DNA from: Adiantum capillus-veneris
Lineage: Eukaryota > Streptophyta > Polypodiopsida > Polypodiales > Pteridaceae
NCBI GenBank assembly: GCA_014529385.2
Contig: CM043965.1
Span: 14,698,912 to 14,762,911, forward strand
Direction: 5' to 3'
DNA: 64,000 bases
Shown: positions 47,075 to 59,640 of the stretch, piece after piece
How positions within the stretch are numbered: position 1 is the stretch's first letter
How the letters are laid out: each line of letters starts with the position of its first letter
The notes under the pieces: generated by a model
The model's database searches: none
What the model was told of the DNA's origin: nothing
The model's input: the letters and a program-made list of their open reading frames with translations, nothing else
Position numbers and translations under genes: made by a program

Positions 47075-47172
47075 TTTTGACAAGGCATCTTTCATTGGAG
47101 TACTATCCTACAATGGACAATGTTGAAGACTTCTTCACGAAGGCTGTCCCTCAGAGGATTTTGAATCACCAG
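47075..47172 (+). pseudogene. exon-like segment (98 bp)
   Basis: Bounded by ttcattttgcag and ^gtgcgagg, it stays open and reads LTRHLSLEYYPTMDNVEDFF and TKAVPQRILNHQ. Splice signals at both ends and a protein-like composition suggest a single exon carried into this repeat-rich stretch. I do not recognise the protein, and no neighbouring exon was found. Confidence 0.35.
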
Positions 47173-47360
47173 GTGCGAGGGGTTGTTACAGTTTTATAAC
47201 CTATTGCTTCATGGTTTTTGGCATTCTTGTATGGCTAGTGACTGTTTCGGGCTCGCCATATGTGTCTGCGCGCAGACGTGTCTGAAGCAAGTGCACGTGA
47301 GGTATAGGGGGGAAGTGAGTGTCACTGAAAGATAGGCAAGGGGGAGAGAGATGTGGGACT

Positions 47361-47510
<150 letters not shown>

Positions 47511-48354
47511 GAGAGTGTCACGTGCATATCTAACCCTATGTGCATGTGGACAAGCTAACTCCTACTTCTAGGATTTAGGACAACCTAAGAAGTGTTCTGG
47601 AACCTTTATGAGCACGTACGTAGGACATGCATGTTCAGGAAATTTAGTGTAGATAAATACCCTCTGATTGCACATCAACATAGCTAGGATCTGCTAGGTG
47701 TAGACATTGAGCAATGTTCCCCATACAATAGCATAGTATCAAGTCTAGGTAGTGTCATGCATGTGAAGCACCTCTTATAGGGTAAGTTAAATACTTCTTG
47801 TAAGTGACATTTAGGATGTTATTAGCAAGTCATGGGGTATTTCTAGGGCCCTGCTTGACCCAACAGTTTTGCTCTATAAGGTAACCCCTTGTCGACCCAA
47901 AATTTTTTCCCTATAAAGGTGACTCAATGGGTCAACATTCCAGTACCCTCAGTACCCTATGGGCAACAAGCCGATTAGCACCCCAACCTAGTGTTTTCAA
48001 CCATAACCAATAGAATCAGCACATCATCAACATTTTCAGCAAGTGTCCTTAGCATTTTTGTATCAGCATCAGCCAGCCCATCAGTGTTTTATTCCAAATC
48101 AGCCACAGCATTAGATCACAGCCTTCGCACATCATCAGCACTAGCGTTTTCAGTTGTCAGTGCATCAACGACGTCAGCATTAGTAGATCAGCCCATAGCC
48201 TCATCAAGTTGAAAATCTGAGCCAAGTGCATCTAGTGTATTCAGTTTTCAAACCTTCAGCCTCGCAGATCCAAGCATCTACCGTAAGATCCCATCAACAT
48301 TTCAGCATCTAAGACCATTGTATCAACATTAGTGCAATCCAATCAAATACCTCT

Positions 48355-48560
48355 CTCACAATAGAGAGGGGGGCCCTTGAAGGGGGGTTTGGGACCCCAT
48401 CTGGTCTTAGTCTTCTTCTTTATCACTCACTCACAAAACCTTCACTCACAGTATCTCATTCTCGTCTCTTTCTAGTCTATTGCACATCTCTCTCATGAAG
48501 TAAAAGGAACCTTGAGGAAGCAACGAGCACTCATCTTGAGTTATTACCATAAATCACTTC
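48355..48560 (+). repeat. diverged LTR fragment of the array family
   Basis: The plus-strand sequence agagaggggggcccttgaag, gaccccatctggt, ctattgcacatctctc and aaaaggaacctt matches, in order, the reverse complement of the LTR-A/B/C region around the GA tract. The segment upstream (~47860-48350), rich in tcagca, may be the rest of the same LTR but is too diverged to be sure. Confidence 0.45.
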
Positions 48561-48605
48561 CACTATACACTACAGAGAGTTGGTGAGGGGGGGTCAAGTT
48601 AGCGG

Positions 48606-48645
48606 GTGCGTGTGTGTGTGTGTGTGTGTGCGCGCGCGCGTGTGT
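48606..48645. repeat. (GT)n/(GC)n tract
   Basis: Alternating purine-pyrimidine run tgtgtg...cgcgcgcgtgtgtg, a potential Z-DNA-forming sequence. Confidence 0.85.
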
Positions 48646-49099
48646 GGACGTGCTATTTTGAGCATTTGTTGCCGCATAGAAAGTTAATCAATAGATCATG
48701 AACTGTGAACACATCATGTCCAAGATTTTCAAGACCATGAGCTTTGGAACACACTTGGTCCATAATCTAGCCAACAACAATGAATTGTCTGCAACACATC
48801 CATAGTGTTTTTGTATACGCCATGTTCGTTTCTTGCCATATGCAATGTGCTTTGAACTTAGATAGATGGATCAAAAGTTAAAACACCAAACGTGCCTCTC
48901 TATGGATGAAGCATGTTGTGGCAACCACCAATGGACTAGAAAGTTAGAGCTATTGCTAGTGTAGTGTTAACCCTCACGAACACCCTATCACCTACAACGG
49001 ACACCGTATTATTTATTTGGTAGAGTCATGGACCGGGCTTGTCGGTCCAATAGGTGTGTAGGTGATTGCCGATGAGAGGTGCATCACTTATCTTATTTT

Positions 49100-49640
49100 T
49101 ACAATATTTGTGCAGCGTCCAGCCACTGTGGACGCCCATGTATGAATGGGCCGAATTCTTATAAAAGGTCTATTTGACCTAAAAATCCTTATTCTCTGAG
49201 GTGTAAGCTAAGAAGTGCTCTTGCTCCATCTCTGTCCTTTGTGTATTGCGTGTGTATGCTAGAGAGAGAGGGAGAGCGAGAGAGAGAGTGTGTGCGATCG
49301 AGCATTGTGGCGACATTGGCGGCGGCGAGGCGGTAGAGTGCGGCATCGATGGCAGCTCCTTCTTCTTCGCAGTACAGGATCCTTCACGATGAATGCATTG
49401 AGAGGTGAGTGGCACACCATTGTTCTTTGAGCTTGCTAGGACTCTCTAGCTGTGTGTTTGCAGCCTTACGAGGCTCGCACACAGTGCACAGGCAAGTTCC
49501 CAGCCTTCGACACGTACGACAAAGCGTACATTTTTGGCACTGTTGCCATTGCTCCCACTCCCGGGTACAGCCTTTCATTAAGCTTGAGGAGCACTCAGTG
49601 CTACCTCATTTCTTCCATCTGTATTTCTGCTTTTTGTTGA
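49100..49640 (+). pseudogene. promoter- and exon-like segment
   Basis: TTATAAAAGG at 49159-49168 is followed by an ATG at ~49350 (MAAPSSSQYRILHDECIER), an AG^GTGAGT donor at ~49405, a short pyrimidine-rich intron, and TTTGCAG^CCTTACGAGG at ~49461. One frame of the next segment reads PYEARTQCTGKFPAFDTYDK and FGTVAIAPTPG, up to GG^GTACAG. The apparent phase of exon 1 (2) does not match that frame (0), so either a base was lost or the frame is wrong. It could be the start of a broken host gene or part of an LTR leader. Confidence 0.35.
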
Positions 49641-50533
49641 GTTCTATGAGAACTGTTAAGTGGTTGCAATGGGTAGATTAGCAGGTTTTCTGTTAGATTC
49701 TGTTAAGTGACTGAAATGTGCAGTTTTAGCAAGTTTTTGTCAGATATTGTTAGTGGTTGTAAGCTCTATTAGTGCTGCATTGTACTGGTTTTTGTTAGTT
49801 TTGCAAGATTTGTAATGTGCAGGTGCAGACAGTGAGAAGTAGAGTAGATAGTGAGCAGTAGATTAACTGTCTATGAGTGTGAAATTCTATGTTAGACAGT
49901 TAATTAGCTATTAATTAGTTTCTAATTAGCTACAAGGAGATAAGACAGAGCTCCTTATCGTTGTTGTGTGTGCGTGGGAGCTCGGCGTCCACGTGGCCAC
50001 ATTATCCACATGAAAAACTTTTTTTGAAAAAAAACGCTCGAGAATATGAGACCAAAAATAAATTCAGAAAATAAATTTAAAAAATATTATCCTAAAAGGA
50101 AGGGATCGGGATCTTTCCCCAAGCCCAAGCCCAGGCCCAGGCCTCAATCCTCCATCTTATGATATACTACTCACACTACCTTATATATAAAGCTAGGATC
50201 TCAAGTGAAGGGAGGGCATGTGGAAAAAGTTCCTCAAGTTCTCCACCATCCCCTTCACACTCACCCTTTGGACTTATTAATTCTAGCCATCTCCCCACCT
50301 AGGAAAAGACTAGTTTTAGGATCCCGAGGGCTGTACGTAACCGAATCATGGGCTATAAAGCATGTCTATCCCTCTAGCAAAGATGCTTGTTTTGAGCTAT
50401 CATATGCCATATTCCGTTGCTCGGTTAAAAAAAGGGCCCAAAAATACAAAAAAATTTGGGTTGTAAACACCTAAAAAACTAGGTGAGCGGCCTTCACGGG
50501 CACTTACCAACACCTCTAGAGTATTGAGGTCAC
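49641..50533. other. upstream region of Ty3 element
   Basis: It contains ttatatataaagc (~50182), a possible TATA box, and a purine/pyrimidine stretch (~50105-50150). This may include the 5' LTR of the following element, but no matching 3' copy was found, so LTR limits are not defined. Confidence 0.35.
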
Positions 50534-52825
50534 ATGAACTTGTGCTCTGGTCGTGTGCTAATGGACAAGCACATCGAGAGTGTCTCCGTTTACGCGAGCA
50601 CTCATTATTCCTCTACCTTAGGCTCTAGGCCCTCAACGGGAACCCAAGGTAGTACCACTCAGGACCCACATATTACATCTAGTGACTCTTCCTATGACTA
50701 CGACATCGTGGAGGGTTACTCAATGCCTAATCCTGATAGCTCAAGCCAAGACATGCATGCCATGGGTCCACGGTCTGGACCGAGCATGCTTAACCGCTTG
50801 AAGGAAATCTTTAGTAGAGCCACTCACTTTGAACATGGAGCTAACGATGTAAATGAGGGGGTGGGGAAGTAAATTCACCATTCATGACCAACGTAGACCC
50901 CATGCTCCTAGAGAGTGTGCACATGAATACTCCATTCACGGCACCCCCTAACTCTTCAGAGCTATTCCCCTCCGAGGTTATATTACCTGATGATAGAAGC
51001 CTTGCCGAAGTGCAAGAGGTTGAGCGGTATATCATTGAGGCTAGGGAAAAGGAAATCGAGAGCTTACGCAAGGCAGACCAACGAAGAGAGTTAAAACCGA
51101 AAGCCCCTATGAAACAATATCCTTGCTAGGAGATCAATTGAGTGCTCTTGAATTAGCGACCATTAAGGGTCAACCCATAGAGAGCCCACTGCATCTAGTT
51201 CAAAGGACACCCCTAGCACCTCAATCCTGGATGGAGCGTTTACTACAAACAAAAACTCTAACCAACATATACATAGGTCACACCTATCACCTGGGTTGGT
51301 TAGATATCCTACAATCCACAACGGGTGCTACTAGTGTAGAGGATCAACAACAAAGAATTTGTGAGGTCATCCATAGGGTTATTGTGCTACAGAGACAAAA
51401 CAAGGGGATCCACATGCCTTCAACGGGTCTCATGAGATTCTTGGATATAGGGAAGGCTAAACAACCAACCTTATCGCATCTCAGCTCCAGAAAGCCCAAC
51501 GAGAGGAAGAAGAGTCGGTGAGAGACTTTATTAGTCGCTTGAAGCATTTGAATTCTCATTGTAATCCAAATGAGCGCTTCAGTAATAACCAATTTCTTGA
51601 TAGATTCATTAGGGGATTACAGCATGAGGATATCTACAATGGCCTAGTCATTAGAGGTAACACCACTTGGGAAGCAATCACCACCAATGCGATCCAATTG
51701 GAGAAATTTACTGATTCAAGGAGAAAGAGTGTCTGTTGAGCCTAAATCTACTAGCTCGCAAGCATCAGGGCATCAACCAATGACCCTAAAGCCTATGGCT
51801 AAGGAGCCAATGCTAAGGAGCTAAAGATATCTAAGATGACTTTAGCATATCTCACCAAGGCTATTCAAGAGAGTATTAGAGACAATTGTGCTCAGTATGC
51901 TATGGTCCACATCGTACCAGTGAATGCCTTACTTTTAAAGTAAAATTCAATGGGAATTGCAATGCCTGTGGGAGGTATGGTAATCACGCTAAGGATTGCA
52001 TAGTATTTAAGCACGCGATGGCTAATAGACCAACCTTAGCATGGACGGACACACCTCAAGTGTCTGCATTGATGCCGGTCCCACCTCTTGAACAAACATC
52101 ACAACACATGGTCCCTAGGGCCCAAAATGTTGTTCAAACAACACCCTTACCACCTCCAATGCTAGGACCACAACCACCACATCCAAGAATCAAGTGGGTT
52201 GTGAGTCATCTACTGTTGGTTTGGAAGGCCGTGCGGAAGGTATAAACCCAGTATTGCTAATGGGATTGATGCACTTGAAGAAAGTCCACAATACTACATG
52301 GAAGACTATTGAGGACAAGTCAAGCCTATCTATCAAGTAGTTGCTCTTGCTGCAAGAGGCCAAAATATCAATTACACTACCAAGAGACCACCTCTTCAAT
52401 GCTATGAGTGTGGAGGTCCACATCGTGTAGCCGAGTGTCCTATTAGGCTACAAAAGAATGCTACACTAATGAAAACCAATCAAGCAAGCACGTCTACAAT
52501 GCCGATACTCATGTGTGACCGATGTGGCATAGATCATTTGATTGTCCAATGTCCAAATAATCCAAATGCACCAAAGATCACGCCATTAAACTTGATTGAG
52601 GTTACCAACAAGGAGCCATCACAAAGTACACCTATGGTATCAGTAAACGTACTCACACGATCAATGCTCCAAAAACAAAATCATACTCTTAACGAAAGAG
52701 ACACGGCATCAATTGCCCAATCTCAGAAGAAGAAGAAAACACGAAGGAAAAGATTGCAAAAAGCAGCGACGTCAGACCCCAGTTCAAAGACCAACATAGG
52801 GACTGGTGATGACCCGTATATATGA
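50534..52825 (+). pseudogene. Ty3-type gag with multiple zinc knuckles
   Basis: The frames 50534-50872, 50884-51129, 51123-51521, 51518-51739, 51886-52245 and 52469-52825 together form a long gag. The capsid part includes MRDFISRLKHLNSHCNPNER and FLDRFIRGLQHEDIY. The nucleocapsid part carries several Cys/His motifs: CNACGRYGNHAKDC (exact C-x2-C-x4-H-x4-C), CYECGGPHRVAEC and CDRCGIDHLIVQC, one residue shorter than canonical before His. The N-terminal region is Ser/Thr-rich. Frameshifts and stops show decay. Up to four knuckles is unusual for plant Ty3 gag. Confidence 0.8.
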
Positions 52826-53965
52826 ACGATGTTGAAGAGGATTCTGATTAAGTGAAACCATGGAGACCAAAATGACCACTAAAGAAACCAACAAGGAAGA
52901 TCGTCATGAACCACAATGGCCAGGCCCCAAGAAAAGGATAGGAAGTTACCCAAACCCTACAGAGAAGATCGAGCAAGTCAAGCAATTAAGGATTTTGGTA
53001 TAAGATACCCAAAAGGATCTAGAGCCAACACCTAGGTACATCCAGATTATAGACACAATGTTCCCTATGCAACAACAACCTCACAAAGTACATAGACCCC
53101 TAGCTATACCTAGTGTCATCCAAGAAGAAAGTGACTTAAAGTCATGGGAAAGTGGGCGTACTCACTTCTTGTTGGAAAGAATGTTTACAGAGGGACTACC
53201 TAACCCTATCAAAGAAATGGAGATCCCATCTTCCCACATCAAGGGAATGAAGCCCAAAAGGTGCCCATAAATATTGCAAAATTGATGGATTTCATGGCTT
53301 CAAAAGTTAGAACCACCATCATGTCCAAACTATATGGAGACCCCGAGCAATTCTTAGCTCTTCGAGCTTACCTCAATGGAGAACTGAAAGTTGGGCTACC
53401 ACAATTTGCACAGATGGATGGAGCTAGGGAGATGCCAATAGAGGAGGAACACTTAGATCCATAACCCAACCTAGATGAGAACTCCGTTGTAGAAATACAT
53501 GTTAACAAGTTGGGACAATACTTTGAGGGCGATGAATCCAATGCAACCATACCAATCACTACCAAGGAATTAACTGTGAAGGGAATCCTTGCTGGTGGCG
53601 CTGGAGCTAGCATTGTGACTAATAATTGCTAGGAAGCTATGGGAAGACCTCACCTTGGGACCACAACCATAGTAGTAACGATGGCCAATGGGTCTATTGT
53701 TAAACCTATTGGGATGCTAGAAGATCTCAAGATTGGTCTTTGGACACAAATAAGAAATACCTTCATTGTTATGGATTTCTCCAAGCACACTATGACATCT
53801 AGGATGATCTTAGGACATCCTTTCATGAGGGAAGCAAAGATTGTGCATGATTGGTTTAAAAACCATGTCTACTTACAGATCCAAGATTATGTCATTCGAG
53901 TGGATCTTGTAACTGGTCGAGCACATCCTCTAGGGAACAGATTTATAATTGATCATAGATTCTGA
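52826..53965 (+). pseudogene. retropepsin-like protease region
   Basis: Around 53576 the frame reads VKGILAGGAGASIV, the position of the D-(S/T)-G active site in retroviral-type aspartic proteases; plant Ty3 elements often have DGGAG there, and here Ala stands in place of the catalytic Asp. A TAG follows at ~53630. The frame 53639-53965 keeps the C-terminal half, including ARMILGHPFM-like (SRMILGHPFM) and IVHDWFKNHVYLQI. The enzyme would process the polyprotein; this one is inactive. Confidence 0.7.
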
Positions 53966-54950
53966 CACCACAGTTCACTCGGCCCCATTGCAGTATTGTT
54001 ACACATGTACAATGGACACTGATTTTGGGAAAGATTCTCTTTATATGGATGTTCTACCTGGGATGATTGAGTCTGAAAATGTGGATTGGGTCCACCTATC
54101 AGCAACCATAGACACTTGGGGAATAGGGGGACAACCTGGGTAACAACTGAGGGGGATGAAATGCCACCACTCGTACCTTTAAATATGATAGAAGCAATGC
54201 ATATAGCTTATGTTGACCTATAAGATGAAGGCTTGACTGACATTGGAACCAGTAGCGTCTCCCAACACTATAGTCCACAAGATTCGGAGTCAGAATCATC
54301 AATGGAAATTTACTCTGAGGACGAAGAATTGAGTTAAATCTTAGTGCAAATGTGGGGACAAACCATCCAGGGCCCAGTGGTACCCTAGATGACAATCTAT
54401 ACAAGGGAGCAGAAGACACAAGTAGCGATTCATCTAGTGACTCTTCACTAGAGATCAGCCGTACTAAAAAGTTAGACAAGAAGATTAAGAGATATAAGAG
54501 GCGACAATATCGAGCAAATGTGTGTTCTAGAATAAATGAAAAGAAATCTACCATGGAATGGCTTAATTATATAGGGGCATGTGATGCTCATTGGAAGCTG
54601 GTAGATAACTAGGGTGAATACCTTCAAAGCGTTATGTGGTGTAGTCCACAACCCATTGACATCACACAGCTAGAGGCTATAGAGAAGCCAAAGTTGAGCC
54701 ATACCGTAAGGAGATGACAAAATTGAGAGTTAGCTCAACAACAAAAGGAAGCAGAAGTGAAATCATAGTCCACAGAACAACAAGACCCCACAGACTTACA
54801 CCCTGCACCCGATCATTTCAAATCCTACAACACAGAGGAGCGTAAGGTTGTTTATACAAAGGCTCAAAGAAAACCTATCGATGGAAGCAACTGAGTTTAT
54901 TACAGTCCAGCAATAGTTAAGGAAATAGAGTTATCAGACCCATGTGAGGA
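53966..54950 (+). other. protease-RT spacer, partly coding
   Basis: The open frame 54352-54612 is Ser/Asp- then Lys/Arg-rich (SSDSSSDSSLEISRTKKLDK) and resembles a linker in the polyprotein. No enzyme motif is seen. Confidence 0.45.
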
Positions 54951-56520
54951 GTCCAAACCTGTCTTCATTGCCCAAGATCTCATAGAGACTGAGGAGTATG
55001 TACTTAAAGAACTTCTCAAGGAATTCAATGATATATTTTTTTGGACATATCATGATATGAAAGGTGTTCCACCTTTTGCGGTGCAACACACAATCCCCAT
55101 GAATAGCATGGCAAAACCAATCTAGCAACAACCCTACCCAATGAATCCTAAGTATGCAAAGATTGTTCAAGGAGAAAATTGAAAAGCTTGTCAAATGTGG
55201 ATTCATATACCCTATTGAGCACTCAGAATGGGTGTCTCCAATAGTTATTGTGACAAAAAAGAATGGAAAACTCAAAGTGTGTGTGGATCTCAAGAAGTTC
55301 AATGTCATCACTAGGAGGGACCATTACCCCTTGCCATATTCAAAACATGTGCTTGAAAGAGTTGCAGAGGGAAGGAAGCTTATAGCTTTCTAGATGGGTA
55401 CTCTGGCTACAATCAAATCACAATTGCACTAGAGGACCAAGCTAAAACAGACTTTATAACCGAATTTGGCGTGTTCGCAATTTGTGTTATGGCTTTTGGC
55501 TTAACCAATGCCCCTGCTACCTTTCAAAGATTAATAAACACTTCTTTTAGAGAATATTTGAGGGAGTTTTGCAAAGCTTTCTTAGATGACCTTTGTGTTT
55601 ATTCCTCTTGGAAAGAACATCTATCATGCTTACAAAAAGTGTTTGAAAAGTACAGATTGTATTGCATCTCCTTAAACCCTTTCAAATGCCAACTTTGGGT
55701 TAAACATGGAGTCATTTTAGGGCATATAGTGTCCAAAAATGGGATTTCCACAGATGAGGGAAAAATTAAAGCCATTGCTGAATTGCCACCTCCTACAAAC
55801 TATGAAGGATTTCAAAGGTTCATGGGCCATGTTGGTTATTACCGATGGTTTATTTTAAATTTTGTCAAGATAGCTCGTCCTTTATACAAGCTTTTTATTG
55901 AGTTCCACTGGACCGTGGAGTGTGACCATGCTTATGAGTCATTGAAAAAGACCTTGACAAGCGCTCCCATTTTACAAGTGCCCAATTGGAATATAATTTT
56001 CCATGTGCATATTGATTCATCAAACTTTGCTATTGGGTGTGTTCTAGCTCAACTAGGAGAACATAAATTGGACTACCCCATTAGCTTTGCAAGTCGTCAA
56101 TTGAATGATGCCAAGAGAAACTACACCACTACAGAGAGGGAAGGTTTAGCTATGATTTATGCAGTGAAGAAAATTTGCTACTACCTTCTTGCCAACAATT
56201 TTGGTTTCTATGTTGATCATCAAGCATTGTTGTATCTAGTAAATAAACCTTGTTCCACGGGACGAATTACATGATGGTTGTTAATTCTTCTTGAGTTTGA
56301 TTTTACTGTTGTGGTGAGACCTGGTAAAAGACATGTCATGGTGGATCATTTGTCTTGCATACCCAATGGTGAAGCCCCTATTCCAGTCGATGATGAATTA
56401 CCTGATACTTTCTTATTTCTAGTTGAGACCATGCCTGAATGGAATGAGAAGATTGTGAACTTTCTAGTTAATGGTTTTCCACCCAAGGAGTTTCGTAAGG
56501 ATATAGCTTGAAAACTATTA
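54951..56520 (+). pseudogene. Ty3 reverse transcriptase-RNase H
   Basis: N-terminal RT blocks: EKLVKCGFIYPIEHSEWVSP and VCVDLKKFN...DHYPLP (55154-55393). After a frame break, MAFGLTNAPATFQRLI precedes the catalytic AFLDDLCVYS (FLDD at 55579-55590), the connection (GYYRWFILNFVKIARPLYKL) and RNase H (HVHIDSSNFAIGCVLA, TTTEREGLAMIYAV, FYVDHQALLYL). The sequence continues in the next frame with FDFTVVVRPGKRHVMVDHLS. Order RT-RNase H before integrase is the Ty3 arrangement. Breaks at ~55394-55470 and 56275 inactivate it. Confidence 0.9.
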
Positions 56521-57910
56521 AAATAATGTGAACCTTATTCTCTAATTGTAGGAACTCTCTACAAGCTAGGGAAGGACGATATTCTTAGACGTTGTGAGCG
56601 TGATGATGAGTATTTATACGTACTACAAGGGGCCCACATGGGTATAGCTGGAGGACATTTCTTAGGGGAACTAACTGCTAGAAAGGTGTTCCAATCAGGC
56701 TATTGGTGGCCTACCTTATTCAAGGATGCATCACTTTTTGCAAAACAATGTGATGAATGCCAACGTTACAAGATTACACGACAAAAGGATAAGATGCCTT
56801 TACATCCTGTTAAAGTGACTCAACCATATGAAAAATGGGGTTTAGACTTTGTAGGCCCAATTAGTCCGACAGCTCGTAACACTCAATCTCAATATATTAT
56901 CTTTGCCACATTGACTATGTGACAAAGTGGGTGGAAGCCAGGGCGACACGTAAGGCTGATGCAAGGTCAACTGCAAAGTTTCTCTTTGAGAACATTATTA
57001 CAAGATTTGGTTGTCCCTTTGAGATTGTGAGTGACAATGGCACTCATTTTATAAATGGAGTGATAAAAGAACTCACTACCAACTTCATGATAGCTCACCA
57101 TAAGTCCAGGCCTTATTATCCACAAGCAAATGGCCAAGCTGACATCAACTCTATGTGCTTACCGTACTTCTTACAAGGTTTTTATTAATTGTACACCATT
57201 CAAAATGGTATATGGCCAAGAAGCACTTATGTCATGGGAGTTTGTAATTCCTAGTCTGCGTGTAGCTTCACAAGAAGGTTGGGATGGTAATCCTTTAGTT
57301 GATTGCTTATATCCTTGAGAGATTAGATGAAGAAAGACAATTGGCTGTGCAAAATGCACTTGTGGAGAAAGATAGGAGGAAAAAGTGGTTTGACCATCAT
57401 CTAAAGGACAAAGATATCAATGTTGGTGATAAAGTTCCCATGTATGGAGTGCTAAACGAGAAGAAAAAGTTGAAATGTGAGGGAAAAGGACTATATAGAG
57501 TATGTGAAATCACCCCACAAGGTACCATTCGGGTCGAAACTCTTGATGGAGTAGAAACCATTGGATTCCTCAATGGGAGTAAATTTAAAAGATATTATGA
57601 TCCTTTAAGCCAAGAAGAATTGCGTGCCATCCATCAGAGAAAGGCAGCCAAGGCACAAGCCGGGTTGAAGAAGATACAAGCTCAAGCTGAGGCTAATAAG
57701 GAGCAACAACAACACATAAGACGCAAACAGGAGGCCAACCTTGGAGTTACACATGCATTCCACGCTGAAACAGAGGATGATTGGTTGACCATTATTGAGC
57801 TACTAGCAAGATCAACAGGAACCATAATCAATCGAGCAATATTAAACCCTCTCCACTATTCTTTGCAATCAATAGTCTCTAAACCACAAGTGTGGCTGCA
57901 TGAGAACTAA
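56521..57910 (+). pseudogene. Ty3 integrase and pol tail
   Basis: Zinc-binding region AHMGIAGGHFLGELTARKVF ... KQCDECQRYK, catalytic core WGLDFVGPISP (first Asp) and FEIVSDNGTHFINGV (second Asp). The usual Glu after YYPQANGQ is replaced (ADINS). After a frame change, 57299-57910 holds the C-terminal region: LDEERQLAVQNALVEKDRRK, then GKGLYRVCEITPQGTIRVET and a Gln/Ala/Lys-rich helical tail. Frame shifts at ~56920 and ~57190-57300. The end of this frame resembles the leader before the minus-strand gag at 9.4 kb. Confidence 0.88.
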
Positions 57911-57992
57911 TTTTCAAAGGTGAAGGAGAGTAGCAACTAAGGTTTTTGAGGGTACCAAAGCACAAGGTATTTTATACATAAGTTTAATTAGC

Positions 57993-59640
57993 ATGGTTAA
58001 CAATAATCAAGAGAGTAGAATGAATATTGACAACTTTGATTTTTCACATGAAGGTGATACTGATGATGCCCCAATGTTTGTTAACTATCTTGTTACTAGG
58101 TTGGAGCAAGCTATGGGAAACCCTGCTTTGCAACCTGAAGTTACCCAACAGCTTCGTGCTTATGGGATCTCCCTTCCTCTCCAAGAAGAGAGAGAGAGCT
58201 TAGGAACCTCTTTTTGAGACTCCCAAAAACAGACTCTCTTTGATAAGAGAAGAGGAGGAATCCAATGAACGAGCAAGAAGTGAATCCCCAAATTACTCTA
58301 AAGATGTGTCTCCACAAAGACGACTGTCTCAACGATCCCCAACTCCTCCCAAGAGGAAAATATCATCCTATAGACCTTCTCTTCGTCACTCCAAAAGGGA
58401 AGAGAGGAAACAAAGGAAGAAAAAGGCAAAAAAGAGGTCACCCTCTTCTCCTTCTTCTTCACCTTCCTCCTTTTCCGACAAAAGCAGCGGTTATTCTCTT
58501 AGAGAATACAAGAGGAGAGGACATCGCAAATCCTACCCTGGTTGGAAAAGGTCCCAAAAACTAAAGAATTTCAAAGAGGGAGAAAATAGTATCTCTTTTC
58601 TTACCTATGATGGCACCTTTGGTGCTACCGACAAAAGAGAATACAAGAGGATTTGCGATGTCCTCTCCTCCTGTATTCTCCTAGAGAATACAAGAGGAGA
58701 GGAAATCGCAAATGCTACGCTATTTGGAAAAGGTCCCAAAAGCTAAAGAATTTCAAAGAGGGAGAAAACAGTATCTCTTTTCTCACCTATGATGGCACCT
58801 TTGGTGCTACCGACAAAGTCTTGGCCTTTATCCAGCAATTTGATGCGGCCTTTGGAGATGAGGGCTTCACGGAGTCCTTCAAGCTACGACATGTAGCTAT
58901 GCACTTCCAAAAATTTGCTTGTCAATGGTGGGCTAGTCTTCGTGGCAACGGCAAAGCCCCAAAGCATGGAATACTCTATGGGTTTCCATCATGAAGAAAT
59001 TCCTTGCAAGCGATGCAAAGAACAAAGTGCTTACCGAATGGTGGAATTTGAAGTTTCTCTCCAATGATTCTATCCATAAATATATTGACAAGTTTTGGGA
59101 TTTACATCTCAAGGCTACTATCTTTCAAAAAATAAACTTCGTCGAGCAAAAGCAACAATTTTGTGCGGGATTACCTGAAGAAATGGTTGATTATGTCAAC
59201 TCGCAACGTCCTGCTACTATCATCAAAGTAATCCACCACACTATGGTTGCTTTGCGCATCAATTTCCAACAAGGGGCTAGAAATAATGCCAAGCCCATGG
59301 AAAAAAAAGATTGAAATGATGTAAAGGAGAAGAACAATGCCCAAAACTCTTCCCAAGGCAATTCCAACAACAACAACAACAACAACAATTGGTCCAAGGA
59401 GAAGGAAGCTTACAAAGGTAAAACAAAATCTCTCTTGAACAGCTAGAAGCTTTTCTTAAGTGTGGGGAGCAAGGACATGGCTATCGTTCTTGCCCCAAAA
59501 GAAATGCCTGCAATGAAACTCCTAGAGCTTCCACGATTGAAGCTCCAAAAGAGGATGCTCATTGCAAAGGATCACCTCTCTCCTATGCTTGGGAAAAGGT
59601 AAGGGATCATGATGACTTCATCTTGTTTGACCCCTGGCTC
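57993..59640 (+). pseudogene. second Ty3-type gag (family G2) directly after pol
   Basis: ATG at 57993 opens MVNNNQESRMNIDNFDFSHE and DAPMFVNYLVTRLEQAM. An Arg/Ser-rich linker follows, then FLTYDGTFGATDKVLAFIQQ, FGDEGFTESFKLRHVAMHFQ, WWASLRG and KYIDKFWDLHLKATIF, the gag core. An (AAC)n run sits at ~59365, and a zinc knuckle KCGEQGHGYRSC at ~59460 has lost its first Cys. A segment of ~145-165 bp carrying REYKRRGHRKSY ... FLTYDGTFGATDK is duplicated (58500-58640 and 58680-58820). It is the same family as the minus-strand gag at 8.2-9.4 kb. Confidence 0.85.
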
